Notes: generated by a model from the sequence alone, not told the origin. Positions 13,001 to 22,740 are shown, counted from the stretch's first letter. The stretch is 64,000 bases of DNA from Symbiodinium natans (GCA_905221605.1 CAJNDS010002095.1:380001-444000); one strand, 5' to 3'. Translations and numbers: made by a program.

Positions 13001-16000
13001 AATCTAAGCTGAGGCCCTGTCTTCTTCGCGCAGACCCTGAGCCGGATCTTTGCTCGACTTGCTGATTTTGTTTTGTGGGAGGAGGGGGAGACTTGAGGCT
13101 GAAGATAACGGGGCGTTTAAGAGTAGTTGCAAGGTATGTAGCTTACTGAACAGCTAGTAAGTCGAGTGCGCTGATTGGTTCGGATGCTCTGATCGGGAGC
13201 TCCGACGATGGTCCAAGACACAAGGCAAATTCTCTTACTGTTGGTTAGTAGGGAATGAGGGAATGAGGTACCCTATATCCCCTCTACATACCCTTTAAGG
13301 GAAAATATAGGGTACCTCATTCCCTCATTCCCGACTAACCAACAGTAGGAGCCTCAGAATCGCGACTCGTATGGGCTTGGTGTTTGCGCTGGACTGCCGC
13401 CGTGGTACTACAGGAAATAGTCGTGCAGGGTTGGGACGATCCCCCTTATATGGGAACATCCAAAGTGCAGGGTTTTCAGCGCTAGAACTCTGACTAGAAA
13501 AGATGCAGATGCTCAAGTGCATTCTGCCTCGGTTTCGGTTCGAGCTTAGCGGGATGTTGTCCATGCAGTCTCAGAGAGCACTCCTCAATGCTGCACGACT
13601 CAAAGCTCCAACACTACTGACACTAACGCGGCTAGACACACGAACGAAGCCATCGTTATTCGCTAAAAGCTTTGGAGGTTCTACCAGAAACTTCAGCTTT
13701 TTTCCCCCCTTCCTTGTGCTGGGAAGATTGAAGTGCCACATTCAAGCAAACGCTTGCAGCCACCCCTGGCAGCCCCTTCCGGAAACCCCGAACCCTAAAC
13801 TCCACAAACGCTGAGCCCTAAACCCCCATGAAACCAAAAAACAAAAACCAAAAACAAAAAACACACACACACACACACAAAATCTGAGAAAAGCCCCCCC
13901 CCCCCCCCCCCCCCCAAAAAAGAAAAAAAGGAGACTAAACACGCCTAAAAAACGCAATTAAACCCTAAACCACAAACCCTAAAGCCTAAACCCTAAACAC
14001 CCCGTAGACAACAAAATTAAGCCCTAAACCATAAACCCTGAATCCTAAACCCTAAACACCCCTAGACAACCCTGAAGAAGCTGCGGTGACGGCCTGGATC
14101 TCCTGCACAGAGCAACGCTCTCGGGGCTCTCTGCATGAGGGTCACTTCCGGGGGGGGGGAGGGGGGATAGGGTTTAGGGTTTAGGGTTTAGGGTTTAGGG
14201 TTTAGGGTTTAGGATTTAGGATTTAGGGTTTAGGGTTTAGGGTCCAGCATTTAGGGTTTAGAGTTTTGGGCTGAGGGTTTGGGGTGGATGCTTTACCCAA
14301 AGGCTTCTACGTAGTACCTTTTCGGGGTACTGTAATTCGTACACCCGAATCCCCCCCGCAATTCGCCCAAAAAGGATGAGGGTTTGGGGTGTTGGGCGTC
14401 GCGGGTACATCATGCTGCGCCGGACGGACTCGAGGGCCAACACAGAGCACTGGCAACTCAAATCACTCAGGGTTTAGGGTTTAGGGTGTCGGGTTTAGTG
14501 TTTAGGACGTGCCAAATAGCTTCATTCAGGAATACAGGTTGTTCATATAGTCACGTACTCTTGGGGTTATTCCCATGCCTTATGGTTTATAAGGCAACTC
14601 AGGTACATTAATGTCAAGACCCAGGAGGAACCAGGAATGAAAAAGGGTGCCCTCGTTGGTTTAAAGGGACGTAGAAGGGAACCGAAGTCTCAAAAAACTG
14701 GGAATAAGGGCCTACTCTGGGTAGGAATTGGGCCATTTTGGAAGATCTGAGCTCAAACCGAATTCTCCCTGAAAGTCTTCCCACAGAGCTGTAGAGGTCT
14801 GTGCCTAAACCCTAAACCCTAAGCCCTAAGCCCCAAACCGTAAACCTCAAATCCTAAACTGAACCCTAACCCCTGAAGCCCCTGAAGCTCTGGAGGGTGG
14901 TACCTGAATGGATGTGGACCCTGTGGATTGTTGGGTCACCGAATAATACAGACCAGGAAACCACTACCTAACTCCAGCTCATTTGACTACATCAAGCGAC
15001 TAGCCCTTACAAGGGACCTTTGAGTAAGGGCCTGCAATGTAGTCAAATGTTCTCTCACCTGCCATATGGCTGAAAAGCATGCCAACCTCTGTTTCTGGCG
15101 GGGCTAAACTGAACGAAGGAAGCCGAGAACCTCTAAGCCCTAAGCCAACCCCTACTTATGAGGGCGGCACAAGCCCAAAACCCGGAGATGTCACGAGTAC
15201 GGGGACATGAGCGCGTAGGGGCACAAGGAGCAGCTGCGGCGGAGGCTTATTCGCCGCGTTCTTCGCCGGCATTCCACCTCTGCGACCCTTCATCTCGAGC
15301 GAAGCCTTTGGTGAAGAGCCAGATCGGCAGGGTGACTTCGAATAAGCCAGCTGGTGCTGACAGCATGACTCCGATTGAGAAGCCAAAGATTTCTGCTATC
15401 GCGCCCACCGCAAACACTGCATATCCAACGAGACCCCAAAGGCTGAGCCAGACAGGCAAAAGCCCCGAACGCAATAGAGTGTAACAGACAGGCATGCTGC
15501 CAATACCAAGGATGCACATAGCCATCTGGTAAGCGAAGAAGTTCGCTTTCTGCAGGACTGCAAATAATGCAGCTGTCGGGTCACTAGCCACTTCTGTGAG
15601 CGCCTGCTGCGATAGCAGGCTGACGATGCCGACGATCAGCAATATTCCCTCGAAGCAACGCACCACAACATATCCCAAAGCAACGTTCTCATCATGCTCG
15701 TGCAATATGGGATACATCAGCACCCCGATGACCGCAACGCATACTGAGTTTCCAAGCATCAGGAGGGCACCAAAGGCCATCGCATGACGATCGACGCTGC
15801 CGTGGACAACAGCGGACTCAGCCATGTCGGACCCAGTGGCGTAGCATGCCATCGCAAGCAGGAACAGGGCGCCGATCAGACCATCGCGCATGTCTGTGTT
15901 CCGACAGAACCGATCTCACACTACCCTTCAGTGTTGGTGTTAGTTCTCCCGCCTTGGTTCTCGGAGAAAACGCTTGAGCCGACGTGCAAAATCCGACCCC

Positions 16001-19000
16001 AAACTCGCCACTTCACTCAAACGGTGCCGTTTCGGTTGGTCGACCTTTTTTCTTGAGGGGGGGGGGGGGGGGGGGGTGTCAGGGACGGGGGGGACGCAGA
16101 GTCAGACAGGAGAAGTCACAGATCTCGAGGCTTGTGCCAACAATTTCAATGCAAATGTGACGCTTCAGTGAGATACCTGTGCAGTGGGCGAATTAGCTGT
16201 TGTAGTCAGTTGTAGTCCCCAGTTCTGCTGTGTGAGATGTGTTGAGCATCTTGACATGAAACCAAATTTAAGTACAACCAGCCGACCGATCCACCGGCCC
16301 AACCCAACCCAACCGCCCTAAAACCTTCATAGGGTTTAGGGTTTAGGGTTTAGGGTTGGGGTTAGGGTTTAGGACAACATAACAAATAAAAACACCCAAT
16401 CAGGCTATTTGAGGGGGCCACTTAGGTATATGCGCAGGAGTTAGGGCTTCCACATTTCAGGACATATATAGGTATGTAGCTATAGTGAGACACGCAAAAC
16501 CTCAACCCCTAAAACCGTAAATCCTAAACTTGTCCTAAACCCTATACCCACATCCCAAACCCTCCTAAGCCCTTAAGCCTCAAACGCAAAAAAAAACCCA
16601 AATCCTGCACCTTAAACACCCAAAACCCAAACCCTAAATCCTAAACCCTAATATCCTAAACCCTAAACCCTAAACCCTAAACCCTAAACCCTAAACCCTA
16701 AACCCTAAACCCTAAACCCTAAACCCTAAACCCTAAACCCTAAACCCTAACCCTAAATCCTAAATCCTAAACCCTAAAACCTTCGTGTTGCCCTCTGCAG
16801 AAGGCACGTCCCACCTGCAGCACGGCCTGCTGAAGCGCCTTCAACGCCTCTGCGCTTGCGTGACCTGCTAGGGTTTGGGGTTTGGGGTTTGAGGGTTTGA
16901 GGGTTTGAGGGTTTGAGGGTTTGGGGTTTGGGGTTTGGGGTTTGGGGTTTGGGGTTTGGGGTTTGGGGTTTGGGGTTTGGGGTTTGGGGTTTAGGGTTTA
17001 GGGTTTACGGTCTAGGGTGTAGGGTTTAGGGTTTAGATCTCCGGGTTTAACGTTTAGGCCTTACACTCTTTAGGGTCTAAGGTTCAGGGGCAGGGACTGT
17101 TCAGGGTTCAGGTCCCTAAACCCTAAACCCTAAACCCTAAACCCTAAACCCTAAACCCTAAACCCTAAACCCTAAACCCTAAACCCTAAACCGTTCGACT
17201 CACAGCTGCGCCTCAGCAGACCTGGTTTCATGGCTACAACAATGCCATGGGTTCATGGGGCGGGGAGTAGTTACCTAGAGAAGCTTCGGGAGCCTTAGGG
17301 TTTAGGGTTTAGGGTTTAGGGTTTAGGGTTTAGGGTATGAATTCTGGAAGCCCCTCCCTTAAGGACCTCCTAATTCAGGGTTTAGGGGGAAAGGGTTCAG
17401 GGTTCCTTCCAGCTCTTCCTGGACCCTCCCTTGAAAGCCCGAGAACGAAGCCCGAAAACCTAAACCCTGAAAGGGGTTCAAGGTCAGTATGTAATACTCC
17501 CCACTACTCCCACTGGCTCCCTATATGGCTCCATAAAAAGATACCTTGCCCCCATGAACCACCCTAAACCCTAAACCGTAAACCCTAAACTTTAAAACTT
17601 TCCCTAGGTACCTACCCCCATACCCTTTTCCCTAGGTACCTACCCCCATAACCCCCCCCCCCCCCACTTAAGAACCCTGTCACAAGCTCTTAAACTATTT
17701 TGAGGCCGGCAGGGAGCTGCCTGTGAGTTGCCCTTAGGGTTTAGGATTTAGGGTTTGGGGTTTAGGGTTTCGGGTTTCGGGTTTTAGGGTGCAGGGTTTA
17801 AGGAAGCTAAGATGAAATCTGGGGTGCCGGGCCGGCGTTACACAGGTGTCCGTCCGCCGGCTGCGCCTCAGCGCTGGGCATCAGATACCTAGAGCCCGAA
17901 AGTATGTCGCTAAACCCTAAGCCCTGAACCCGAATCGTCAACCCTAAAACCTAAACCCTAAACCCGAAGTATGTACAGCATGTGACATAATGGTATCTTA
18001 TTTATGGGTTCGGGGCATTGCTACATACTTCCTGCGTGTGCTGGTCTGCTTCGTCGACAGAATTGACATGATGGGCCTTTCAAAAGTCCAGGGACCCAGA
18101 ACGGAACATCAAAAACGGCCCCGCCAGATGACAGCCACGTGTTCCTGAATATTCTCTGCGGCTTGTTTCTTTGCGGGAGGTTGGATGGTGTTCTTCCACT
18201 GTCAAGCAGAAGCGCGGTGACAAGCGCCAGCAAAACGTCCTGACGCATGCCCTGAACCCTAAACCCTGAACCCTGAACCCTGAACCCTGAACCCTGAACC
18301 CTAAACCCCTAACCCTCTGGGCCAAGCACTCGCAGATGCTCGGGCGCAATCCTCAGCTTTAAGAGATTCAAGCCATTTTAAAGGGGTTCAGGTTTTAGGG
18401 TTAAATGGAATTCTCTAGTCTTCGACACGAAAGTCTGAAACAAATGTCCCAAGGGCCTATCTAGCAGCAGTCGGCCTCGAGTTTGGAACCGCGACCTAAC
18501 GAAAGAACTCATCCGGTGGAAGGTCGTGAAAGGCTCGGTTCCTTCAAAGGTTTCTGGGGTTTAGGTTGTTTCGGTTCAGGGTTTTGATGTACTCTTCAGC
18601 TTGGGGACCCTAAAGCACAAAAAATCCTAAACCCCACATTCCAAACCTCGAAGTCCGAATTCACGCACAAGGCCCACCCCCCTCCCCCCAAATCCAAAAC
18701 CGACTACAACGAAACAAAAGCATGGACCCTACAACCCATAGACCCCCAGCCCGAACTTCTAAGCTCTTCCATGTGCTCCGAACCATGATAGTGGCTTAAA
18801 CCCCAGAAGCTCCTACACTAATAGCAAGAAATCCACAACCCTGCCCCCCAAAAACACTAAACCTAACCCCCGTCTCAGAGAAAAATGCAGGACCCCCCTA
18901 TCAGCCTGAAGCCTAAAGCCCCAAACCCCAAACCCCCCTAAACCCTCAACCTAAAACCTTCACCTCCCGGAGCACACAAAAAGGTTGGGCTCCGGGCTTG

Positions 19001-21700
19001 ATGGTGGCCCTAAGCCCTAAGCCCTAAACCCTAAACCCTAAACCCTAAACCCTAAACCCTAAACCCCAAACCCTAAACCCCAACCCCAAACCCGAAACCC
19101 CAAACCCTGAACCCTAAACCCCTAAACCCTAAAAACCCTAAACCCTAAACCCTAAACCCAGTTCAGCTCCGGGCTTGATGGTGGTCTGCTCCTCCGGACT
19201 CAGGATCGGCTCAGGCCGCATGGGCGGCGACGGAGACCGGGCCTCCGGGACTGCGGAGGGTTTAGGGTTTAGGGTTTAGGGTTTAGGGTTTGGGGTTTGG
19301 GGTTTGGGGTTTGGGGTTTGGGGTTTGGGGTTTGGGGTTTGGGGTTTGGGGTTTGGGGTTTGGGGTTTAGGGTCAGGGTGTCCGTCTTCGGGTGTAGGGT
19401 TTAGGGCTTTAAATGGTTTAGGATTAAGACTTAATTAAAGGATTTAAAAATTTAGGGTTTAAATGGGTTTAGGGTTTGGTGTAGTGTTTGGCATGTAAGG
19501 CTTAGGGCTTAGGGTTGAGGGCCTTGAGCGTTTCACCGTGTGTTACGGTTTCCTCTTTGGGGTTTGTAGTGTATATAGGGTTCAGGATAGAGTTCATACA
19601 AGCAGAGGGACTGAATTTCGTCTTCAGGTGCCCAATTTCGGCTTCAGTGCCGAATTTCGTCTTCAGCGGCCGAATTTCGTTTTGGGGGCCGAATTTCGTC
19701 TTCGGGGCCGAAGTTAGGCTTCAGGGGCCCAATTTAGGCTTCAGGGCCTTATTTCGGCTGGGCCGAATTTCGTCTTCAAATTTCGTCTTCGAATTTCGTC
19801 TTCTCACCCCCCCCCCCCCCCCCCCCGCCCGGAAAAGGGGACCCAGTTTCCCGGGTCAATGCATACATTTGTTCATGGAAAGTGGGCGGGAGGGGGTTGC
19901 AGGGCTTTAGGGCCTTTAGGATAGAGGGAGCTTTAGGGCTTCAGGATTGGCCTTCCTTCCAGGGTTTGCAGTTTTAGGGCTTCTGTTGGGCCAAGGTCTA
20001 GGGGTTGGTTTGAAGGTCTAACGACCAACAGGGGGCGAAACTCTTCTTGAAAAAAAGGAGAGGAGAGGCACCTACTTTCGCAGCCCAACATCTGGCAGAA
20101 GGATGTTAGGCTTTGCCATGGTTCAAGATAAGGGAGATGTACCTGCAGGATTAGCATATAGTGCTTCCAAGAAGGCGATGTTTCGGAACACTTCTTAACA
20201 CGGGAGCACGTGTAATCTATGGACTAGAAGGACCTCACATGTACTAACAGGGCCAAAGCACTAGATCAAACCTCATACTTGGAGATCAGGGGCCCCAGAC
20301 TTTTTTGTTTGATCCCTTTTTGGGGAACTCATAGCGCTACTTCTGTTCCTTCCTTCATGCACCCGAAACTTACCAGGTCCTGCCTTGCACCCTATACAAA
20401 CCCTAAACCTCACCCCCCGCCACCCCCCCCCTCACGCACTCCCTGCTTTCCCCCCACCAAACCCGAAAAAAAAACATCGATAACCATGTAGATTTTCAGT
20501 GTAATGAAATTTACTACATAAACCTTAAGCTCCCAGACCCTCAACCCTAAACCCTCAACCCTGAATCCGAAACTTTAAACCCTAAACCCCAAACCCGAAA
20601 CCCTAGACCCTAAACCCTAGACCCTAAACCCCAAACCCTAAACCCTAAACCCGAAGTTACGCCCCCCCCCCCCCCCCCAATACTCAGCAGCCTGGGTCCC
20701 CCCCCCCCCCCCCTCCCCGATTCCAACAAGGCCTTCTTGGCTGCCCCCAAAGGGTGATCCTTCGTTTCACCTGCCAGGGCTTTGGGGTTTAAGGGGTTTA
20801 CGGGTGTTTAGGGGTGCTTAGGGGTGCTTAGGGGTGCTTAGGGGTGCTTAGAGGTGTTTAGGGGTGTTTAGGGGTGTTTAGGGGTGTTTAGGGGTGTTTA
20901 GGGGTGTTTAGGGGTGTTTAGGGGTGTTTAGGGGTGTTTAGGGGTGTTTAGGGGTGTTTAGGGGTGTTTAGGGGTGTTTAGGGGTGTTTAGGGGTGTTTA
21001 GGGGTGTAGGGTTTAGGGTTTAGGGTTTTAGGGGCTAAGGGGTTTAGGGGGCTAAGGGGTTTAGGGGCTACGGAACTTAAGGGGTTTAGGGTTTAGGGGA
21101 GTCAGGGGTTGAGTGGTTCGGGCTTTAGGACTTTAGGAGTTTGGGGATTTGGGGGAGTTTAAGGGTTTAGGGGTTAAGGGGGTGTAGGAATTTAGGGGTT
21201 TAGGGGTTTAGGAGTTTGGGGATCCCGTGCTCGCGCGATCCCAAGTCTGGCAACTTTAGTGGCTTGGGTTGTTTTGGGGTTTAGGGGTTTAGGGGTTTGG
21301 GGGTTTAGGGTTTCGGGGTCAGGGGCTTAAGGGGTTTAGGGGTTTAGAGTTTGAGGGGTATAGGGCTTCAGGGGATTAAGGGGTTACGGGGTTTAGAGGT
21401 TTAGGGGCTTAAAAGTTCCGGGGATTAAGGGGTTCAGGCGCTTAGGGGGTTAAGGGTTATGCGGTTTGGGGGTTTGGGGGTTTGGGGGTTTAGGGATTTC
21501 CCTCAAACCCTGAAACCCCTGCGCCCTTACACCCTAAACACGTTTCCCGACCTAAACGCCTAAACACTCCGCCCGAACCCTAATCCCTAAACCCTAAACC
21601 GCCCGGCCAAAAATATTCCGCTGGCCCACAAAAGTCGCTCTGCTTCGGCTTAGTTGAAGGCCTCCAGAAGCTTTTGGCGCGGACTTCACGGGCGGGAGGC
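884..21700 (-). CDS. Gene 2: unidentified protein with microexon-encoded Gly/Ser/Pro/Ala repeats
   Basis: Sixteen minus-strand exons, all bounded on the acceptor side by AG|G. Order: three Pro/Ser/Lys-rich exons (21.7, 20.7 and 19.2 kb), four exons rich in helix formers (16.8, 14.1, 12.3 and 11.4 kb, e.g. ASAEALKALQQAVLQ and DVRETLSQIIAMAEQNSEL), then nine homologous phase 1-1 microexons encoding a Gly/Pro/Ala/Phe/Ser repeat (best unit GPAFSPSAGG). Phases agree through the chain. Every exon lies between a CCCTAAA array on its left and a TTTAGGG array on its right. The model continues beyond the left edge and probably upstream of 21.7 kb. No family is recognised; the helical block could be a coiled coil and the repeat tail disordered. 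Confidence 0.6.
1471..1494 (-). CDS. Gene 2 repeat microexon 8 (24 nt)
   Basis: Acceptor GCGCCAG|GTGAGC, donor CCTCAG|GTGCAC (GT). Encodes EPIFSSS. Phase 1-1. An alternative frame has an immediate TGA. Confidence 0.56.
2284..2400 (-). repeat. CCCTAAA array
   Basis: About 16 units, one with a CCCTACCAAA interruption; immediately left of a repeat microexon. Confidence 0.95.
2412..2444 (-). CDS. Gene 2 repeat microexon 7 (33 nt)
   Basis: Acceptor CTGGCAG|GTGGGC, donor GTGCAG|GCACGT (GC). Encodes GQACSSSMGA. Phase 1-1. Confidence 0.6.
3087..3186. mobile_element. Inverted-repeat element, family E
   Basis: Imperfect TIR: GACCCAGGAGTAACCTAG at left, CTACTCCGGGTCCTAG at right; interior GTACCCTTTTTGGTTTTTAA. 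Copies at 14,617-14,723, 42,279-42,399 and 56,595-56,709; truncated at 57,203-57,265 and diverged at 63,016-63,115. Confidence 0.85.
3850..3882 (-). CDS. Gene 2 repeat microexon 6 (33 nt)
   Basis: Acceptor GACGAG|GCGGGC, donor GCGCAG|GCGATC (GC). Encodes GQAFPPATSA. Phase 1-1. Confidence 0.58.
4035..4110. repeat. (AT)n(GT)n microsatellite
   Basis: A-run, ATATAT then GTGTGT. Confidence 0.95.
4664..4696 (-). CDS. Gene 2 repeat microexon 5 (33 nt)
   Basis: Acceptor GGTCAG|GTGGGC, donor GTGCAG|GCGCGT (GC). Encodes GQFFPSSMGA. Phase 1-1. Close in sequence to the copy at 2.4 kb. Confidence 0.6.
5695..5785 (+). repeat. TTTAGGG array
   Basis: Thirteen perfect units. Confidence 0.95.
6408..6535 (-). 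repeat. CCCTAAA array
   Basis: About 17 units with two CCCTGAA variants, abutting the microexon at 6,542. Confidence 0.95.
6542..6571 (-). CDS. Gene 2 repeat microexon 4 (30 nt)
   Basis: Acceptor GGTGAG|GTGGGC, donor GGGCAG|GCGCGC (GC). Encodes GPASPPAGA. Phase 1-1. Confidence 0.58.
6988..7100 (+). repeat. TTTAGGG array
   Basis: About 15 near-perfect units. Confidence 0.95.
7321..7419. mobile_element. Inverted-repeat element, family B
   Basis: TIR TTGGGATGTTC / GAACATCCCAA; interior holds CCCTATTAAGGACGGCTAGTATAA. Copies: 36,451-36,658, 44,778-44,873 and a half copy near 3,968-4,031. Confidence 0.85.
8707..8739 (-). CDS. Gene 2 repeat microexon 3 (33 nt)
   Basis: Acceptor CGCCAG|GTGGAC, donor GCGGAG|GCGCCG (GC). 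Encodes GPAFSPSAGG, the best match to the repeat consensus. Phase 1-1. Confidence 0.62.
9130..9153 (-). CDS. Gene 2 repeat microexon 2 (24 nt)
   Basis: Acceptor GGCCAG|GTGGGC, donor CTCCAG|GCGCGC (GC). Encodes GPAFSSP. Phase 1-1. Between CCCTAAA and TTTAGGG arrays. Confidence 0.6.
9622..9742. mobile_element. Family A element
   Basis: Starts CTTGGAGGTTCAGTGTACC and ends TGAACCTCCAAG; longer and diverged interior. Confidence 0.75.
9940..9963 (-). CDS. Gene 2 repeat microexon 1 (24 nt)
   Basis: Acceptor AAGCCAG|GCGGAG. Encodes GAVSPSG in the shared frame. Most divergent member: the 3' boundary GGAG|CAAG lacks the usual G and may shift by one base. Confidence 0.45.
9974..10076 (+). repeat. TTTAGGG array
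   Basis: Fourteen units, one TTTACGG; begins 10 bp right of the microexon at 9,940-9,963. Confidence 0.95.
11324..11393 (-). CDS. Gene 2 exon, coiled-coil-like
   Basis: Acceptor GCCGCCAG|GATGTG, donor GAAGAG|GTGCCC (GT). Reads DVRETLSQIIAMAEQNSEL followed by RKRR. Ends in phase 1, as the microexon series requires. Confidence 0.68.
12058..12295 (-). repeat. CCCTAAA array with ACCTAAACC joints
   Basis: Degenerate array with repeated CCCTACCTAAACC joints; ends at the exon at 12,299. Confidence 0.9.
12299..12346 (-). CDS. Gene 2 exon, charged helical
   Basis: Acceptor GGCTCAG|GTGCGG, donor GCGAG|GACGGG (GA). Reads VRQHKASSDDIKRNCE in phase 0 on both sides. The plus strand is open too, but has no AG acceptor before it. 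Confidence 0.6.
12404..12592 (+). repeat. Mixed TTTAGGG/TTTGGGG array
   Basis: Units alternate TTTAGGG and TTTGGGG, suggesting spread of point-variant units by slippage or conversion. Confidence 0.9.
13000..13740. other. Telomere-repeat-poor stretch, gene 2 intron
   Basis: Unique sequence with one family C element (13,238-13,345). Short frames on both strands (up to about 100 codons) show no recognisable domain. Followed by CA repeats and a C-run at 13,890-13,915. Confidence 0.5.
13238..13345. mobile_element. Family C element
   Basis: CTGTTGGTTAGTAGGGAATG ... CATTCCCGACTAACCAACAG, fold-back around ACCCTTTAAGGG. Confidence 0.9.
14082..14102 (-). CDS. Gene 2 exon, helical microexon
   Basis: Acceptor CTCTGTGCAG|GAGATC, donor ACCGCA|GCTTCT (GC). 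Reads EIQAVTA, continuing the helix of the preceding exon in phase 0. The end is uncertain and could extend by AS. Antisense frames are also open. Confidence 0.45.
14617..14723. mobile_element. Family E element
   Basis: GACCCAGGAGGAACC ... GGGAATAAGGGCCTACTCTG. Confidence 0.85.
15247..15891 (-). CDS. DUF4386-type multi-pass membrane protein, intronless
   Basis: A 214-residue continuous frame from ATG to stop, the usual length of the bacterial DUF4386 family. Landmarks in family order: an N-terminal helix starting GALFLLAMACYATGSD, VIGVLMYPIL, then VALGYVVVRCFEG, VSLLSQQAL, LLRSGLLPVWLSLWGLVGYA, and the C-terminal LPIWLFTKGFA. About six hydrophobic segments and a charged tail. Function of the family is unknown. 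An in-frame stop lies a few codons upstream of the ATG, which supports this start. It sits inside a predicted gene 2 intron on the same strand, in a 1.4-kb island with almost no telomere-like units. Intronless state and bacterial-type family suggest acquisition by transfer or retroposition; RNA support is needed to call it expressed. Confidence 0.85.
   Translation of the reverse strand: MRDGLIGALFLLAMACYATGSDMAESAVVHGSVDRHAMAFGALLMLGNSVCVAVIGVLMYPILHEHDENVALGYVVVRCFEGILLIVGIVSLLSQQALTEVASDPTAALFAVLQKANFFAYQMAMCILGIGSMPVCYTLLRSGLLPVWLSLWGLVGYAVFAVGAIAEIFGFSIGVMLSAPAGLFEVTLPIWLFTKGFARDEGSQRWNAGEERGE
16620..16785 (-). repeat. CCCTAAA array
   Basis: More than 20 units, left of the gene 2 exon at 16,815. 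Confidence 0.95.
16815..16864 (-). CDS. Gene 2 exon, helical
   Basis: Acceptor TAGCAG|GTCACG, donor CTGCAG|GTGGGA (GT) or an earlier CAGCAG|GCCGTG. Reads HASAEALKALQQAVLQ, an amphipathic helix. CCCTAAA array left, TTTGGGG/TTTAGGG array right. Confidence 0.65.
16870..17032 (+). repeat. TTTGGGG-dominated array
   Basis: Starts with TTTGAGGG and TTTGGGG units and turns into TTTAGGG; a homogenised variant block. Confidence 0.92.
19008..19165 (-). repeat. CCCTAAA array flanked by a 19-bp direct duplication
   Basis: Copies of GCTCCGGGCTTGATGGTGG lie at 18,989-19,007 and 19,166-19,184. The second copy is inside the Pro-rich gene 2 exon. Consistent with array insertion into exon sequence. Confidence 0.85.
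19158..19242 (-). CDS. Gene 2 exon, Pro-rich (85 nt)
   Basis: Acceptor CCGGAG|GCCCGG; candidate donor CTGG|GTTTAG lies in the first telomere-like unit. Reads ARSPSPPMRPEPILSPEEQ, then TTIKPG. Nineteen bases at its 3' end are repeated beyond the adjacent CCCTAAA array (18,989-19,007). A GA donor at CCCG|GAGCTG would also keep phase. Confidence 0.6.
19258..19375 (+). repeat. TTTAGGG then TTTGGGG array
   Basis: Four TTTAGGG units followed by about a dozen TTTGGGG units, right of the same exon. Confidence 0.92.
20733..20770 (-). CDS. Gene 2 exon (ETKDHPLGAAKK)
   Basis: Acceptor CCTGGCAG|GTGAAA, donor AAGAAG|GCCTTG (GC). Reads ETKDHPLGAAKK; phase 1 in, 0 out. Codon pattern is convincing and one other frame is closed at once by TGA. 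Confidence 0.6.
20785..21007 (+). repeat. GGGGTGTTTA decamer tandem repeat
   Basis: About 20 copies of TTTAGGGGTG, the first few with CTTA. A ten-base expansion of the telomere-like unit, unlike the 7-mers around it. Confidence 0.93.
21662..21700 (-). CDS. Gene 2 exon, Pro/Lys-rich (39 nt, phase 1-1)
   Basis: Acceptor CTGGCAG|GCCTCC, donor TCTGGAG|GCCTTC (GC). Reads LPPVKSAPKASG. A longer open frame (PPAREVRAKSFW) uses the same acceptor in another phase; the phase 1-1 reading is preferred because the next exon needs it. Confidence 0.5.
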
Positions 21701-21724
21701 CTGCCAGCTTTGCCGTCTATAGGG

Positions 21725-22025
21725 GTGGGGTTTAGGGTTTAGTGTTTAGGGTTTAGGGTTTAGGGTTAGGGTTTAGGGTTAGGGTTTAGGGTTTAGGGTT
21801 TAGGGTTTAGGGTTTAGGGTTTAGGGTTTAGGGTTTAGGGTTTAGGGTTTAGGGTTTAGTTTTAGGGTTTAGGGTTTAGGGTTTAGGGTTTAGGGTTTAG
21901 GGTTTAGGGTTTAGGGTTTAGGGTTTAGGGTTTAGGGTTTAGGGTTTAGGGTTTAGGGTTTAGGGTTTAGGGTTTAGGGTTTATGGTTTTTCTGGGTTTA
22001 GGGTTTTGGGTTTAGGGTTTAGGGT
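21725..22025 (+). repeat. Long TTTAGGG array (about 40 units)
   Basis: Longest plain array in the window, with a few TTAGGG, TTTTAGGG and TTTATGG slips. Confidence 0.95.
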
Positions 22026-22323
22026 TTACGGTTCAGGGTTTAGGGTTCGGGGTTCAGGGTGTAGGGTTTGAGGATTTGGGGCTTGTGGGTTTTGGGTTTT
22101 GGGTTCAAGGTTGCCAGGCTTCTCAGGGTTGATGCCTATGAGACGCAAGCGAGAGGAGCTCTCTGGTCAGGGATTCACTACAGGTTCGGGGTTTCAGATA
22201 TAGGGTTCAGGTTTCAGGGCAATTATTTCAAGACTCGGAAACATACTTCACTATGGGTTCTGGGTTTCATATAGTTCTCAGAGCCCGGAAGGCCCAACAG
22301 GCGCCAAAGCGTGCTTAGGGGAG

Positions 22324-22418
22324 GGTTTAGGGTTTAGGGTTTAGGGTTTAGGGGTTTAGGGTTTAGGGTTTAGGGTTTAGGGTTTAGGGTTTAGGGTTTA
22401 GGGTTTAGGGTTTAGGGT
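22324..22418 (+). repeat. TTTAGGG array
   Basis: Thirteen units with one TTTAGGGG. Confidence 0.95.
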
Positions 22419-22497
22419 CCGCCGACCCTGGCGGCGTGTTGGATGGGAAAAGGAGGTGAAACCTCCCTCTTTCCCTCCTACCCCCCAAAACGCAGGG

Positions 22498-22701
22498 GGG
22501 GGGGGGGGGGGGGGGAGGGGGGGGGGTGGGGGGGGTCGGTGCACAATTTTTTCGTGGAGGACCGCGCCACCCGCACAGCGTAAAAGGGGGTTCAGCACGG
22601 GGGGGTAGGGGCGCCTCAGCAAAATCAGCGTTTCCCGCCTCCACCCCGCCCCCCCCCCCCCCCCACCCCCCCCCCCCCCCCCACCCCCCCACCCCCCCCC
22701 C

Positions 22702-22740
<39 letters not shown>

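Noticed and set aside
14731-14760. Dinoflagellate spliced-leader-like CCATTTTGG...GCTCAA
   Set aside because: Only partial resemblance with an insertion in the middle; no full leader was found in the window.
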